A stretch of 64,000 bases of DNA from Diphasiastrum complanatum (GCA_029204225.1 CM055096.1:4062014-4126013), one strand, 5' to 3'. Shown: positions 20,807 through 34,958, counted from the first letter of the stretch. The notes: generated from the sequence alone by a model not told the origin. Program-made: numbers and translations.

Positions 20807-21548
20807 ATGGCTTCCATAAATGCATCTCTCTTGGATCCAAATGATAGATTGAATGCTTCTAATTACTCTATTTGGAAGCTAAGAATGTTTTCAATTTTTG
20901 TCTTGCAAGATCTAATGGAAATTGTGATTGGTGACAAGGATGAGCCCATTCACCCTCAAGAAGCTACAAGCTACAAGAAGAGATGCGAGATTGCCCTCCA
21001 TTGTATAAAAATGAATGTAGCAAATCATGAGCTTCTTAAGGAGGTAGGTGCTTGCACCTCGGCTCAAGAAGCATGGGAAACTCTTCAAAAAATATATGAA
21101 TTTAAGAACACTTCAAGATTGCTATACTTGAAGAACCAAATCCTTCAATACTCTCAAACCAATGGAGCTCGAGTGGTCTTTAACTCTTCAATGCTTTCAA
21201 ACCAAGGGAGAGAGTGGTCATTCATATGCTTTGAGGGTTAAAGACTTAAACAAGGAGATTGCTTACATGGGAGATTCTATTAGGGAGAGTGAACTTGTTC
21301 AATTGATTTTGAATGGACTAAGTGTGGATTTTGCTAATTTGGTGCAAGGCTATACAATCATGGGCAAATTGCCCTCTCTTGAAGATCTCCAAGGAGTTCT
21401 CATGGTTGAGGAGAGTAGGAGAACACACATCAAGTCAAGGATGGAGAAGCTCTCTCTCAATGATGGAGATGACAAGCCCTTTTCATCAAGAGAAAAATCA
21501 AATCCAAGGAATAGGAGGTGCATTCAAGAAGAACCAAGTCAAAGGTGA
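20807..21548 (+). pseudogene. copia gag, one frameshift
   Basis: The start MASINASLLDPNDRLNASNY is typical of a copia Gag. IWKLRMFSIF, AWETLQKIYEFKNTSRLLYL and QILQYSQT follow, then after a frame change near 21165-21230 RVKDLNKEIAYMGDS, LVQLILNGLSVDFANLV and MVEESRRTHIK. The zinc knuckle is not reached: the sequence turns into a gypsy LTR at about 21646. The Gag would form the particle that packages element RNA. Confidence 0.9.
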
Positions 21549-21645
21549 AGATCAAGATAGATGTTGTCTGATTCTGGGAATGACATGGAATATTCTAGAA
21601 TATGGCAAGAGGCTTCTCCAATAAGCCCAAACAATACATAAATAA

Positions 21646-22482
<837 letters not shown>

Positions 22483-22488
22483 TTTTTT

Positions 22489-22506
22489 TGGCACCGTTGT
22501 TGGGGA
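22489..22506 (+). other. primer-binding site, tRNA-Asp type
   Basis: TGGCACCGTTGTTGGGGA differs at three positions from TGGCGCCGTTGCCGGGGA, the tRNA-Asp complement used by Athila-type gypsy elements. It follows the LTR end. Confidence 0.75.
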
Positions 22507-23340
22507 GACGGTGCTAAACAGTCATAGGAGTAGTTTTTTTGTTTGTATTTTTATGCTATTTTCTCTCTTTTTGACAAGTTTATTACTTGCCTACATGTTT
22601 TTTTCCACTTTTTTTTCTCATCTTTACTCTCCACTTCTCCAGAGAGCTAGGCAGGCTCCAGACACTATTTTGTGAGCTCGGCAAGTTATAAATTATAGCT
22701 CGCCATCAGAGACTTTACTCGCCCTGTAGCCTATTACTCACCAAACCCATTTTTTACACTTTTTCTTTGCCAACTTTACTCGCCATCAGAGCTAAGTGAT
22801 CAGTAAGCTCAGAGGCATCTTTTTGATGACATGCGAATTATGATTTTATTACTCGTGCTCAGAGCTATTACTCGTCAGTTCAAATTTTTTAGCCATTTTT
22901 TCAGTTTCTCGTCTTTTTCTATCACTCGCCTACTGAGATTTTTTGCATTTTTTTCAGTATCTTTACTCTCCATCAGTACAGTAGCAAGCACAGGACTTGA
23001 TCTACCATATCATTACTCGCTCCCATTACTCACCATCATTTTTCGTCTCTTTACTTGCTCTTTACTTGCCTTCATTACTCACCATCATTACTCCTCTCAT
23101 TACTTGCCTCCATTACTTGTCTCATTACTCGCCCATTACTCGCCCACTGCTATATATATAAAAAAAGAGTTTCATCGGCTAATGACTTGACATGCCAATC
23201 ACCCACTAATGACTTGACATGCCAATTGCAAACAAGTCAATAAAGCCCTATACGGCCTGAAATAGTCTCCAAGGGCCTGGTTTCAAAAAATAAACACGTT
23301 TTAAATCGAGAATGGATTCATCCCAATCTCGGCAGACTCG
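22507..23340 (+). other. gypsy 5' leader rich in TTACTCGCC-type words
   Basis: There is no coding potential. From about 22680 to 23150 the words TTACTCGCC, TTACTCACC and TTACTTGCC occur roughly twenty times, irregularly spaced and loosely tandem, often with ATCAGAG. The leader stops at a copia RT fragment near 23370. Confidence 0.6.
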
Positions 23341-23369
23341 AATGTTTATTTCAAGTCTGTATCATATTC

Positions 23370-23505
23370 CTTCATCATCATTACTCTGTATGTTGATGAT
23401 ACTTTATTGTTAAGTAATAATATGAATTTGTTGAAGGACACCAAATGCATGTTAGCACAGGAATACAAGATGATAGATATGAGTCTTGCACATTACTATC
23501 TTGGA
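23370..23505 (+). pseudogene. copia RT fragment with YVDD box
   Basis: The sequence reads IIITLYVDDTLLLSNNMNLL and then KMIDMSLAHYYLGI, the palm motif and following helix of copia reverse transcriptase. Only about 45 codons remain, between gypsy leader and gypsy LTR. Confidence 0.85.
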
Positions 23506-23509
23506 ATTG

Positions 23510-24125
23510 TTGGAGGGTTTGCGGATCCCAAGGCAACCCTAACCCTAGTTAATAAGTGAGAGGGATTTGGCACCCTGCGTGTGTAAGTCCAACTCGATGA
23601 TCACATAGTTATTTGATTAATTAGAAAGTCAATAAAAGGACTTTAGGCCTTTTTGCGGGACTTTTAATGTCGCAGGGTCTAAATGTCAAGTTAGTGAATA
23701 AAGTTGGGTTTCCCTCCAATTTGGATGGTTCCCACTCTTTTTTAAATTTGAATAATTAGGGAGGCAAAAATGGACCAATAGGATTCAGAGGCCAAGTTCC
23801 TCCTCTCTACTATAAAAAGAGACCAGCTCGAGTTCCTACACATGTACATATTTTCATTTTAATAAAGCAGATTGGTTCTCTTGTGAAATGGATTTATGAA
23901 TGTCCTTGCTGTCTATCACTCTTTCTCCATCTCTTATGCTTTTATTGTGTTTGCTAATTGTTAAATCTGATTGTTATTGGGATCGCATGTTTTTATACTT
24001 TTATGAGAGAGAAAGGGAGAGAGAGAGAGGAGTAAGCTATCTTCATTGTGGATCTAGTGTTAATAGATGTAGTGTTAATGCTTAGGGTTAATGGATGTTA
24101 GAGTTAGATTTGGATCTTCCATTCA
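23510..24125 (+). repeat. gypsy LTR, plus orientation, 3'-truncated
   Basis: It matches, inverted, 54.62-54.99 kb over CCAATAGGATTCAGAGGCC (from 23774), the TATA box TATAAAAAGA (23811-23820), AATAAAGCA and the final TCTTCCATTCATGCT. The partner continues to a primer site, whereas this copy is fused straight to the protease at 24135, so the LTR end, leader and gag are deleted. A short (GA)n lies at 24004-24029. Confidence 0.75.
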
Positions 24126-24134
24126 TGCTGAAAT

Positions 24135-25050
24135 TTGAATAGACAATTTTCTAATGAAGCAACTGTAATAGATGGCGGTTCGGGAGTTAACCTGATTTCT
24201 ACAAAGCTATGTGCAAAATGGGGCCTTACAAAGAGAAAACCTACGACTTTTGCCATTAAGCTAGCTGATCAAACGACAGTTCATCCGCGAGGAATGATTG
24301 AAGATATATTTGTCAGAATTGCCGGAGTACAGTTTGCCATTACTTTTGTAGTAATGGACTTACCAGAAGCACCAAATGTCTACTGAGTCCTATTGGGACG
24401 CCCATGGTTACGAGTTGCGCAAGAATTCATAACTGGGTACTAGGAAAATCACTTTTAAAATTGGGAATGTGCAGTCAAGGTTGATCCTGCAACTTGGACT
24501 ATCAAACCAGTGGTTCAAAAAGAGGATGATGATTTTTCAACAACGGATCATACTTGTGACTGTGACCAGAGAAAAATTTGGGAGTTCATTACAATTCTCA
24601 AACTGATACTGTCAACTGGAATGAAGCTCTTGCAACGATTGACTGTACAGCAGCAGGATATATGTGTCAACAAGATAATCAATTAGATTTGAACGAGATT
24701 TCATTATTGGATTGAACTTTGGATACACCGATCACTTTTCCATAGAATGTGCTAAATGTAGCTTGGATATCAACGGAACCTATCCCAGATTCGATTGAAG
24801 ATGAATTCATTCCCGTGAGTCATGCCTTGACTTATGATGACAATGTAGAGCTTACTATTGAGCAGATTCTAAATCATATTGATCCAACCAGATTTGGAGT
24901 GCGTAATATTCCTGATGAACCAATAATAAAACCGCCAAAAGCGGTTATATTGAAGAAAAATAGGATAACAGGATCAATGATGAAGAAACAAGCCAAACAA
25001 CATTATAATATGGTCCTGAAATGGGAAAATCCTCCTCAAAATGCCTTGAA
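24135..25050 (+). pseudogene. gypsy protease and linker
   Basis: VIDGGSGVNLISTKLCAKWG is a good retropepsin site; KLADQTTVHPRGM and FAITFVVMDLPEAPNVY follow, then a stop in place of the codon that reads C before VLLG in the minus copy. The linker (LNVAWISTEPIPDSIEDE, HALTYDDNVELTIEQ, ITGSMMKKQAKQHYN) reads in frame to about 25045, where a minus-strand copia begins. It is a close sister of the 50.2-51.4 kb copy. Confidence 0.9.
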
Positions 25051-25860
25051 CTACTTGAAGAACTTGAATGCTTCGGATTTGTTCTTCATATAGTAGATAG
25101 CAGTCCTTCGAGAGAAGTCGTCGACGAAGATTAGAAAATAGAGAGCTCCCCCTGTGGAAGCAGTCTGCATCGGGTCACAAATGTCGCTATGTACAAGGTC
25201 AAGCAAGTCCTTGGATATATGAACTGAGTCTGAAATGAAGGGACTTCTAGCATGCTTACTGATAATACAACTTTTGCATGGAGACGTTGACTTGCTGACA
25301 GAAGGCAGATCTTGTACTAGGCTCTGAGCTGACATTTGCTGAATATTGTTGAAGTTAAAATGACCAAGTCTGAAATGCCACAACATATCAGTTGATTTAG
25401 AAGTGGCTGCGTGAAGAGCTTGATTGTTAGAAGAGTAGCAATGGCTGAGTTTGTAAAGATAGCCACTTCTTCTTTTGTAGGCTAGAACCTTCCGTGATTT
25501 GTCAAGAATTGTGCAGTCTTCTGTATCGAATTCGACCCTTCGACCTGAATCGGTGATTTTGCTAACTGAGAGCAGATTCTTGGTCAGATTTGGAACATGA
25601 GACCGTTGGACAGCAACTTGACCTCACCTCTTTTGAGTTCAACTCTGACTGTTCCTTCACCTTTGATTGAATGTGATAAGTTGTCTTCAAGTTGCACAAC
25701 TCGAGAGTGGGTGAATGACTTATAGTCTTTGAACCAGTCGTGATGGTGATTCATGTGTTGAGTTGCTTCGAAATCTAGATATCAGGAATCGATATCCTGT
25801 TGGTCTCCGACTTTGGTCATGAAAGCTGTTTCATCTTCTTCTTGTTGCTAATTTGACCAT
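25051..25860 (-). pseudogene. copia protease, GAG-pre-integrase and integrase start
   Basis: The protease is corrupted (YLDFEATQHMNHH where families have LDSGATQHM, near 25745-25790). Pre-integrase follows with LLSVSKITDSGRRVEFD, WHFRLGHFNFNNIQQMS and CKSCIISKHARSPF, then the first integrase Asp in DLVHSDICDPM and FLIFVDDFSRRTAIYYMKNK. Several stops interrupt the frame. It is cut at 25050 by the junction with the gypsy linker. Confidence 0.85.
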
Positions 25861-25968
25861 TGGTAGAAACAACGATTGTCGGAATACTGTTGGCATTTGC
25901 TAGAAAGACGTCTTGATAGAAACAAGACTGATAATCTGCAGTAGAAATGTAGATTACTAAAATGTTCG

Positions 25969-25979
25969 CTTTGATACCA
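25969..25979 (-). other. copia primer-binding site
   Basis: The minus strand reads TGGTATCAAAG, adjacent to the LTR edge at 25980. The protease begins only about 120 bp beyond it, so gag has been deleted from this copy. Confidence 0.7.
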
Positions 25980-26409
25980 TGTCGTAAAACGTGGGGTGGA
26001 CCGGTAGCGGAAGCTCGAAGCTTTGAGCCTAGGCGTGTAGGAATGAAAACACAACAGTTAGCAGCAGAAATATTCAAGAAGAATGTTTCATACAAATTGT
26101 TCAAATGAACAATACAGTAGTGAGACAAAAATTGCACTCTGATTAATATCAACAGTGAGTACAATGGCTTCAAGTAATAACTTCAGCTTGTTGAGTGTGA
26201 TTACATTGACTACAGATAACCCTGACTGAAAAAGAACAGAACACTTCCATAGCTTGATTCAGCTAGTATATATATTTACAAGTTCGAGAGACAAACATCT
26301 AATAAGACTTAACTGCCATTTACTCCAGTTTTGTATATGTACAAAGGTTGGTAACCGCCCTTAGGATATTTGGTTGTCCAACTGTTTTAGGGTTTATGAT
26401 AAGTTGGCA
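25980..26409 (-). repeat. copia 5' LTR, about 430 bp
   Basis: The plus strand starts TGTCGTAAAACG and ends GTTGGCA, so the minus-strand reading is TG...CA. It is paired with the adjacent primer site. A TA-rich stretch (AGTATATATATTT near 26268) may be its TATA region. The right edge is inferred. Confidence 0.55.
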
Positions 26410-26690
26410 ACGTCGGTCTGCCAATGTAGCAAAAATTTGAAAAACCCGAAGGTGCCCTTAGAGCGAAGGCAGGGAAAATGCGATAAAAGGCGAAGATGGG
26501 CCTGAAATGGATTCTAAATCATTCTGGCCACTGTGTCGCATTTTTCGCGAAGGTGCGAAAAAGGTGAAAAATTTGAAGGTGTCTTAAAAATGTTTAAGAC
26601 ACAAAAAAAATCTCAAAGGAAAAATGTGAAGGTCTGAAAACATGTAGTTGGCCTTCGGTTTTCAGGATGCTCATTACTTGAACGATTTGT
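26410..26690. other. CGAAGG-word region, gypsy-leader-like
   Basis: Words CGAAGGTG, GCGAAGGC and GGCGAAGATG recur, as in the leaders of the minus-strand gypsy elements at 48.5, 53.5 and 57.9 kb. No ORF is seen. Confidence 0.4.
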
Positions 26691-26699
26691 TTAAGGCTG

Positions 26700-27756
<1,057 letters not shown>

Positions 27757-28006
27757 CCCACTAGGCCTGCGTTTTGAAGCCTTTTCAGCCCTTTACATCC
27801 GACTTTCTTCATAGAAATGCATTTTTATTTCAGCCTTTTCCATTGTATGTTTGATAATTTAAAAAATCCTTAGAGCACGCTTCAAATTCTTGATAGTGAA
27901 AGTCTCATTTGTTTAACATCTTTAACCATGAAAGTATGTACATGCACTTTCAAATACTATGTGTGTTGGTAAAGGGTAATTTGAATTTGGAGTGGGCCCC
28001 ATAGAT

Positions 28007-28165
28007 GCATGCTTGGGGAGAAGGGCCATGCATCTTTTTCCCATACATGCATCCTCCTCCCCAAGTTTTTTAGTTCGAAAAATGTGTATGCATGGGTGAG
28101 GGGAGGAGGATGCATGGGTCCCCTCACCCATGCATAAAAGTGGAACAAAGTTTATATATATATAT
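28007..28165. mobile_element. MITE-like repeat (ATGCAT-rich), copy 1
   Basis: About 160 bp match the inverted sequence at 35238-35410, including ATGCATGGGT, GGAGGAGGATGCAT, CATGCATAAAAGTG and AACAAAGTTTATATA. The copy ends in a (TA)n tract. Internal GGGTGAGGGGA/TCCCCTCACCC inverted words could form a hairpin. Confidence 0.6.
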
Positions 28166-28197
28166 ATATATATATAGTAGTAGTAGTAGTAGTAGTA
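28153..28197. repeat. (TA)n then (TAG)n microsatellite
   Basis: About 23 bp of TA is followed by eight TAG units. Confidence 0.95.
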
Positions 28198-28214
28198 AAG
28201 AGTGCCCGTCGTTG

Positions 28215-29560
28215 ACTCTACATTCTAAAAATTCGAGTCTTTCAAAAAAAATTGAGTCTTGAAAAATTCGAGTCTTTGAAAAATTTTGTCTTTGCCAAAT
28301 TCAACTCTTTCAAAAATTCGATCCTTCAAAAAAATTTGAGTCGTTTGAGAACTTTGAGTCATTTGATCATTTAGAAAAATTCGAGTCGTTGGAAAAATTT
28401 GATTCTTTGAAAAAATTTGATCTATTAAAAAAATTTGAATCTTTCCAAAAGTTTGAGTCATTTCAAAAAAGTTTGAATCGTTCCAAAAATTCGAGTCATA
28501 GCAAAAAAATTGAGTCATCGCAAAAAATTGAGTTGTTCAAAAAATTCGACTCATTCTAAAAATTCGATCCTTGCGAAAAATTTGAGTCGTTTGAGAAATT
28601 CGAGTCATTTGATACTTTAAAATAATTCGTGGTTTTTAAAAATTTTGAGTCATTGAAAAAATTCGAGTCATTGGAAAAATTCAATCATTTGAAAAAATTT
28701 GATCCATTGAAAAAATTTGAGTCTTTCCAAAAAAAATCGAGATATCGAAAAAATTCAAGTCATAGCAAAAAAAATCGAGTCATTGCAGAAAATCGAGTCG
28801 TTCCAAAAATTTGAGTCCTTGAAAAATTCGAGTCTTCGAAAAAATTCAAGTCTTTTGAAAAATTCGAGTTGACAGTACAAAAGGTCGAAAATATACAAAG
28901 GATATACAAAGGGTCAAAATAAATCCGTCTTGATTCGAATCGGCTGCCTCGAAAAAGTCAGATGTTGGATATCGCAAGTTTACAAATTTATCGAGTCGAT
29001 CCCGTATCAAAAGATTTTGATTTTGGGTATCGAAAAAGTTTGATTTTGAGTTTCGAAAAAGTTTGATTTTTGATTAACAAATTTTTCAAGTCGATTCTGT
29101 ATCAAAAATTTTGATTTTGGATATCAAAAAATTTTGATTTTGGATATCAAAAAATTTTGATTTTGGGTATCAAAAAATTACGAATTTTTCAAGTCGATCA
29201 TGTATCAAAAAATTTTGATTTTGGGTATTAAAAAATTCTGATTTTGGGAATCGAAAAATTCTGATTTTTGGAGTCGATTCCGTATCGAAAATTCTGATTT
29301 GGGTATCCAAAAATAAAATCCGAGGCGATCTTGTATCAAAAATTCTGATTTTGGGTATCGAAAAATTTTGATTTTTCGAATCGATCCCTTGTCAAATTTT
29401 TTTTTTTTTGAGTATCAAACAAATCTAATTTTGGATATAAAAAACTAACGAATTTTTTGAGTCAATCTCGTATCGAAAAAATCTGATTTTGGATATAAAA
29501 AAATTACGGATTTTTTGAGTCGATCCGGTATCGAAAAATCTGATTCTAGATTCAGTATCG
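28215..29560. repeat. AT-rich degenerate minisatellite with GAGTC core
   Basis: From 28215 to 28870, units near 16-20 bp (AAAAATTCGAGTCNTT) repeat. From 28920 the unit changes to TTTTGATTTTGGGTATCRAAA, mixed with AAGTCGATCNYGTATCAAAA at a longer period of about 60-70 bp. Reading frames show only FESLKKF-type repeats, so it is not coding. Confidence 0.8.
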
Positions 29561-29885
29561 AATATTTTCGACCCAAGCCTTTTCTGATCCACCGTAACTC
29601 TTATTAAAGAGAAAATTTTTGACCCCGAGTCAGGTCGATTCGGGTTTGACTCTTTTGACCCTAGTCATCCTTGCCAAAAATCCTTTGAAATCCTTTGAAC
29701 CTATTTCAAACTATAATGGAATTTCTGATAATGATGTGGAGTTAGGATATGGTAGCATGAGTGATTGCGAATCTGGAGCAGGTCCATGATGTGAACATTA
29801 TGCGATTGCTATGTAGTGTGGATTAAATTTTGGCACGATATGTACTGTTGTTTTGGAATCACATGTTATTTTTGTTTTGGAATCA

Positions 29886-31115
<1,230 letters not shown>

Positions 31116-31199
31116 TGAAACTCCGTCAATTTAATTTTTATATTTCAATCAAATCAATGTACCTCGAAGTAAAGCCTAGAAGATTTCGAATTTTGGTAT

Positions 31200-31620
31200 C
31201 ACAAATTACTCTGAACTACATAAGATCTCATGTGATGTCAAGCTGTATTTTTCTTGTGATGCATGTACAATTGGCCCCAAGAATGCTCTGCAGTAAAGAG
31301 GCCCAGTTTGAAAAACCTTGAGATTTCTTACATCCGTTTGTCCTCCTGCATCATCAAGAAAACGTTTTGAGGGTGAAAATGAGATAAGCAGGTTTTTGAT
31401 TAAGAAGACCGTCTAATGCATTCGCTATGGTCCAAAGGGAATCGTATGCATACAATTCATATGAACTGATCAGCGTAGGCGCGGTGATGTTTTCCTCACT
31501 CAATATTGATCGCTTTCATCGATCCATGAAGATTTGTTGCTGAGGAGACTCAAGTATCACACAATGAATCCCGATCACTCCTTGTACCAACCTTACAAAG
31601 GGAAAGAGAGATTTGGTTTT
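31200..31620 (-). pseudogene. glutamate-receptor-like ligand-binding domain fragment
   Basis: The minus strand reads LVQGVIGIHCVILESPQQ, FMDR-stop-K, then SSYELYAYDSLWTIANALDG, and after a frame change FLDDAGGQTDVRNLKVFQTG. The YAYDSLW..A.ALD and LKVFQ.GPL blocks are those of the ANF-receptor/periplasmic-binding domain of plant GLR channels. A TGA sits where a Trp is usual, and a frameshift and a terminal TAA follow. There are no channel segments or other domains nearby. The family call is from memory and moderately sure. Confidence 0.5.
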
Positions 31621-31719
31621 GGTTTTTATATATTTTTATATGTGCAAATTTGTAAATAAACACACTTGCTGAAGTTCAAGTTTGTGTCTTGTTTGAAAAA
31701 TATATTGCATGCAAGCTGA

Positions 31720-32060
31720 CCTATAACATTACATTCTCCCCAAAATCAAAACCCTAATGACAAAAAAACAACATAATATTATTTCAAACGCATTTACCAG
31801 ATATTGCCTAATAGTTGACCTACAACATTGCATTCTTTCTGAAATCAAAACCAAATATAAAAAAACAGCATGACATGCATACTTCTTGAAATAAAAACGT
31901 TAATGCTGAAAAAATAGCATAATATATATTCTTTCTGGAATCAAAACTCTGATGATAATAAAACAGCATAATATTATCTGAAATGCAGTTATCAGATATT
32001 TTTCGATAGCTAACCTACAACATTGCATTCTTCTTGAAATCAAAACTCTAATGAAAAAAC
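31720..32060. repeat. degenerate tandem repeat, about 70-100 bp units
   Basis: Variants of ACCTACAACATTGCATTCTT followed by TGAAATCAAAACTCTAATGA and ACAGCATAATATTAT recur four or five times with deletions. No coding function is seen. It lies beside the receptor-like pseudogene. Confidence 0.65.
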
Positions 32061-32894
32061 GGACAAAAATATCATCTCAAGTGCATTGCTCATCCTGATT
32101 CTTATCTTTTGTAAAGCATACAGCCAAAACTGAGTTAATCTAATCCATCTCAAGGAATAGCAAATACTTCCAAACCTGATAAATGTCTGATATTGTTTGT
32201 TTTCTTTGACCTTGTTGCAACATTATCAACCAAGGCAAGGGTTAGAGTACGCACGAACTACAGCTTCCTTCTTGAGAAGTGGGTTTCACAGTAAACAATA
32301 GCCTTTGAGTTATGGGTGCTAAACATGGACGTAAAGGCATGCAAAAACACTTCCAGAATGAAATAAACAATACATGCAAATCCATTATGAATGAAATAAG
32401 CTTTCTTGACCAATTATCTCAACGTTCTAGCTACTCAAGTAGACAAAGGCTCAAGCTATTATTGACAAAGGCTAAAGCCGACCGAGCAGAAAGACGATGA
32501 GCTACAGTATCGCATTGACTTTCTAGCGGCGAAATTATGAGATCATGGTTATTGATCTGTAATTCAGTTGCCCTTGCAACCAAACTTTTGTGACTTCTCT
32601 ATTCTGAATGTGCCAAACTGTAATGGCACAAAAAGCACCCAAATATATAGCGTTACATTCCTTGCAGTAAGAAGTTCTAGTAGGTTTTCTCAGTAGCATC
32701 GAAACTTCAACCATTAGCTTTCTACTCCTGATGAGGATTGGAAAAAAGTGATGCATAACTTGACAGCATGCAAGCACTTAGAAATCTGAAGCTCTAGTTT
32801 TTAAGAAGTACAATCATGAAAGCAATAAAAGAGAAAAAGTTGAGAGCATAAAATTAAGAGTCTTTCATTTTTTTGCAAGAAAAATCAGTAACAT

Positions 32895-33150
32895 TTAGTA
32901 CTTTGGAGATGGTTCAGTTGCAATGGTATCATGCTGTTTCCATCCAGGAAGCCTAAATTTGGATCTTTTTGGTCCATCTGGAGGTTCAATGTCCTGGTGC
33001 TGAAATTCAAAGAGTCTTCCGATTCTCTCAAAATCTCTAGGATACTCTGAGATATCTTGTGCTACAATAGAAGAGCATACTCTTCAGCCCTTAGGAGAAT
33101 ATCACGTCAATCAAAACGTTGCATATGCTTGATAGATTCACCAACATCCT
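32895..33150 (-). pseudogene. 3' end of an unassigned protein-coding gene, disrupted
   Basis: The minus strand reads GESIKHMQRFD-stop-RDILL, then RAEEYALLL, then with a frame change AQDISEYPRDFERIGRLFEF, QHQDIEPPDGPKRSKF, RLPGWKQHD and a TAA at 32895. Composition and continuity look like true protein. Alternatively CTATTGTAG at 33061 is a splice acceptor and only the last exon is coding. A copia LTR starts at 33175, about 25 bp away, so the gene may have been broken by that insertion. The family is not recognised. Confidence 0.45.
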
Positions 33151-33174
33151 ACATAATCCTGTCAGTAGCATTTT

Positions 33175-33990
33175 TGTGAGAAATTGGCAAAAATCTAGCT
33201 TGGTATTTTTTATGATAGAAGTTTGTAAGTGAATCTCACATGTGTGGAGGATGTTCCCACGTGTGGAGAATTTTAAAGTAAATCAAAATGTTTGATATAG
33301 GGGTCTCATAGAATTTCATAGTCAAGCATTTAGGTGTAGGATGTTGATAGGGTCAAATTTGGCATAGATGACAAATCATCCATTTCCACTTGTAATGCCA
33401 ATATTGAGCCAAAATAGAGCCAAACTTGTGCCAATTAGAGTGTAGACAAGTGTCATGCTTTTGTTTGATGAAGCTTAAGAGGTCCAATAGGATTTAGAGG
33501 TGGAACCTTGTGAGGTCCAATAGAAAATTGAGGTGTCCTTGAATATAGTCCAATAGAATTTAGAGTTGCATGGATCAATGGTCCAATAGGATTAAGAGGT
33601 GGCAAAGTGTGATCCAATCATAGTTAAGCATAGTGGTAGCTCATGAATCTATTAGTATCATTGTACTCCTCCTTTTGGATCTAATTGATTTTGAGATTGA
33701 GTGGATTTTGAGTGTCATTGAATTTCTAGCTTTCTCTCTCTACCCGAGAGCTCATGATGGTTTTTCTCTCTCTACACGAGGAGAGCAGCTTGTTTTTACT
33801 TAGAATACTTTTGGAACACTTCCCACACGTGTGAGTGAGAGTTGGAAGTGATTGAATGCATGTAGTAGTGTGTTTTTGCCATAGAATCAAAGATAGATCT
33901 TGAATCTCAATCTAGTCTTGATCTTGGTGCATCTACACACCTTAGGAGATCACAAGTACATGTAGTGGACAATCCACACGTGTGAAATTC
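33175..33990 (+). repeat. solo copia LTR-like block
   Basis: The start TGTGAGAAATTGGC resembles the LTR start at 16596. CACATGTGTG and CCCACGTGTG form a pair near 33237-33264, and perfect CACACGTGTG lies at 33824-33833 and 33975-33984. Five TCCAAT-containing sub-repeats (TCCAATAGGATTTAGAGGTG type) lie at about 33482-33625. Oligo-pyrimidine and CCGAGAG words near 33738-33785 parallel 17960-17990. No internal region flanks it. The right edge is uncertain. Confidence 0.6.
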
Positions 33991-34636
33991 AACAATTTTA
34001 ACCACAAAGAAATCAGCACAAAATATTATTTTATTCAAAAAATCTAACTTTGAATATGAATTGGCAAAACTGTAACTAAAATGCTTACTGCGCACAATAG
34101 CTTCCAAGAGCAAGGAAATCGTCTTGAAACATATAGCACAAATGCATCGATGCCTGAATTTCATCACATTAGCAAGAATCTAGAGCGACTATCTGTGAAG
34201 CAGCAACAATCGGTGATCGTCCTTGAGCAGCAACATGCACTCAACTTTTTCTCTTTTTCTCTTTATATTTTGCATTAGCTAGATTATGAAAACGTTGTTT
34301 TTCTTCTTTAAATCTCATCATAAATCTGTGTGAAGGATTTGCATCTCATCTCTACATTAGAGGAGTTCTAAATCCAAAAAAGACCCTTTGTAAGATTCTT
34401 TTTATATTTTTTCTCAAATTTTTCTTACACATGGACCAATCAAAACACTCAAATTTGAAATCTACGTAACGTAACTTTTTGAATCCACATTTTGTTTTCA
34501 TGACAAGCATGCCTCTAGAAAAGGTATTTGAGTAGCATAGCTAGCTCCAAATCTCCAAAAAGTATGCATAACATTATATATCACTTCGGCTTCAGTCATG
34601 TTGTCTAGCAATTTCCACACTTCAATGTCTACAATA
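33991..34636. other. intergenic DNA, one weak open frame
   Basis: A 65-codon plus-strand frame at 34081-34278 (FHHISKNLERLSVKQQQS) has plausible composition but no family motif, start context or splice partner that I can support. Confidence 0.3.
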
Positions 34637-34654
34637 ATTGTGTGTGTGTGTGTG

Positions 34655-34696
<42 letters not shown>

Positions 34697-34735
34697 TATA
34701 TAGATATATATAGATATACATAGACATATATATAT
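34637..34735. repeat. (GT)n and (TA)n/(GATA) microsatellite
   Basis: GT at 34640-34662 runs into TA and ATAGATATA variants up to the left end of a MITE. Confidence 0.95.
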
Positions 34736-34738
34736 AGA

Positions 34739-34958
34739 TATCAAAGTTCTAGGTGCCGTGGTACAGTACGGGTGCCGTGGGTGCCGTACAGCTGCCGTGG
34801 AACTTCAGTTCCACGGCACCTTGTTTTTTTTTTTTTTAATTTTTTAAGTCATTTTTAAGTGAAAAAAAAAAAATAGGTGCCGTACCACGTGTGTCGTGGT
34901 ATGGCACTTGTCACGGCACTCAGACCCCATGGCACGTGTGTCATGGGGAACTTTGATA
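34739..34958. mobile_element. MITE, TATCAAAGTT termini, copy 1
   Basis: Inverted ends TATCAAAGTT / AACTTTGATA enclose 220 bp. Inside, GGTGCCGTGG and its complement CCACGGCACC recur at both flanks, with a central T-run and TTTTTAAGTCATTTTTAAGTG. The element sits in TA repeats, consistent with TA insertion. There is no coding capacity. Confidence 0.75.

Noticed and set aside
28629-28814. Phe/Lys/Glu/Ser repeat protein
   Set aside because: It translates an AT-rich minisatellite; the opposite strand is equally open.
32312-32500. 62-codon plus-strand ORF ending KAKADRAERR
   Set aside because: Short, no homology recognised, opposite to the flanking pseudogenes, and no splice context.
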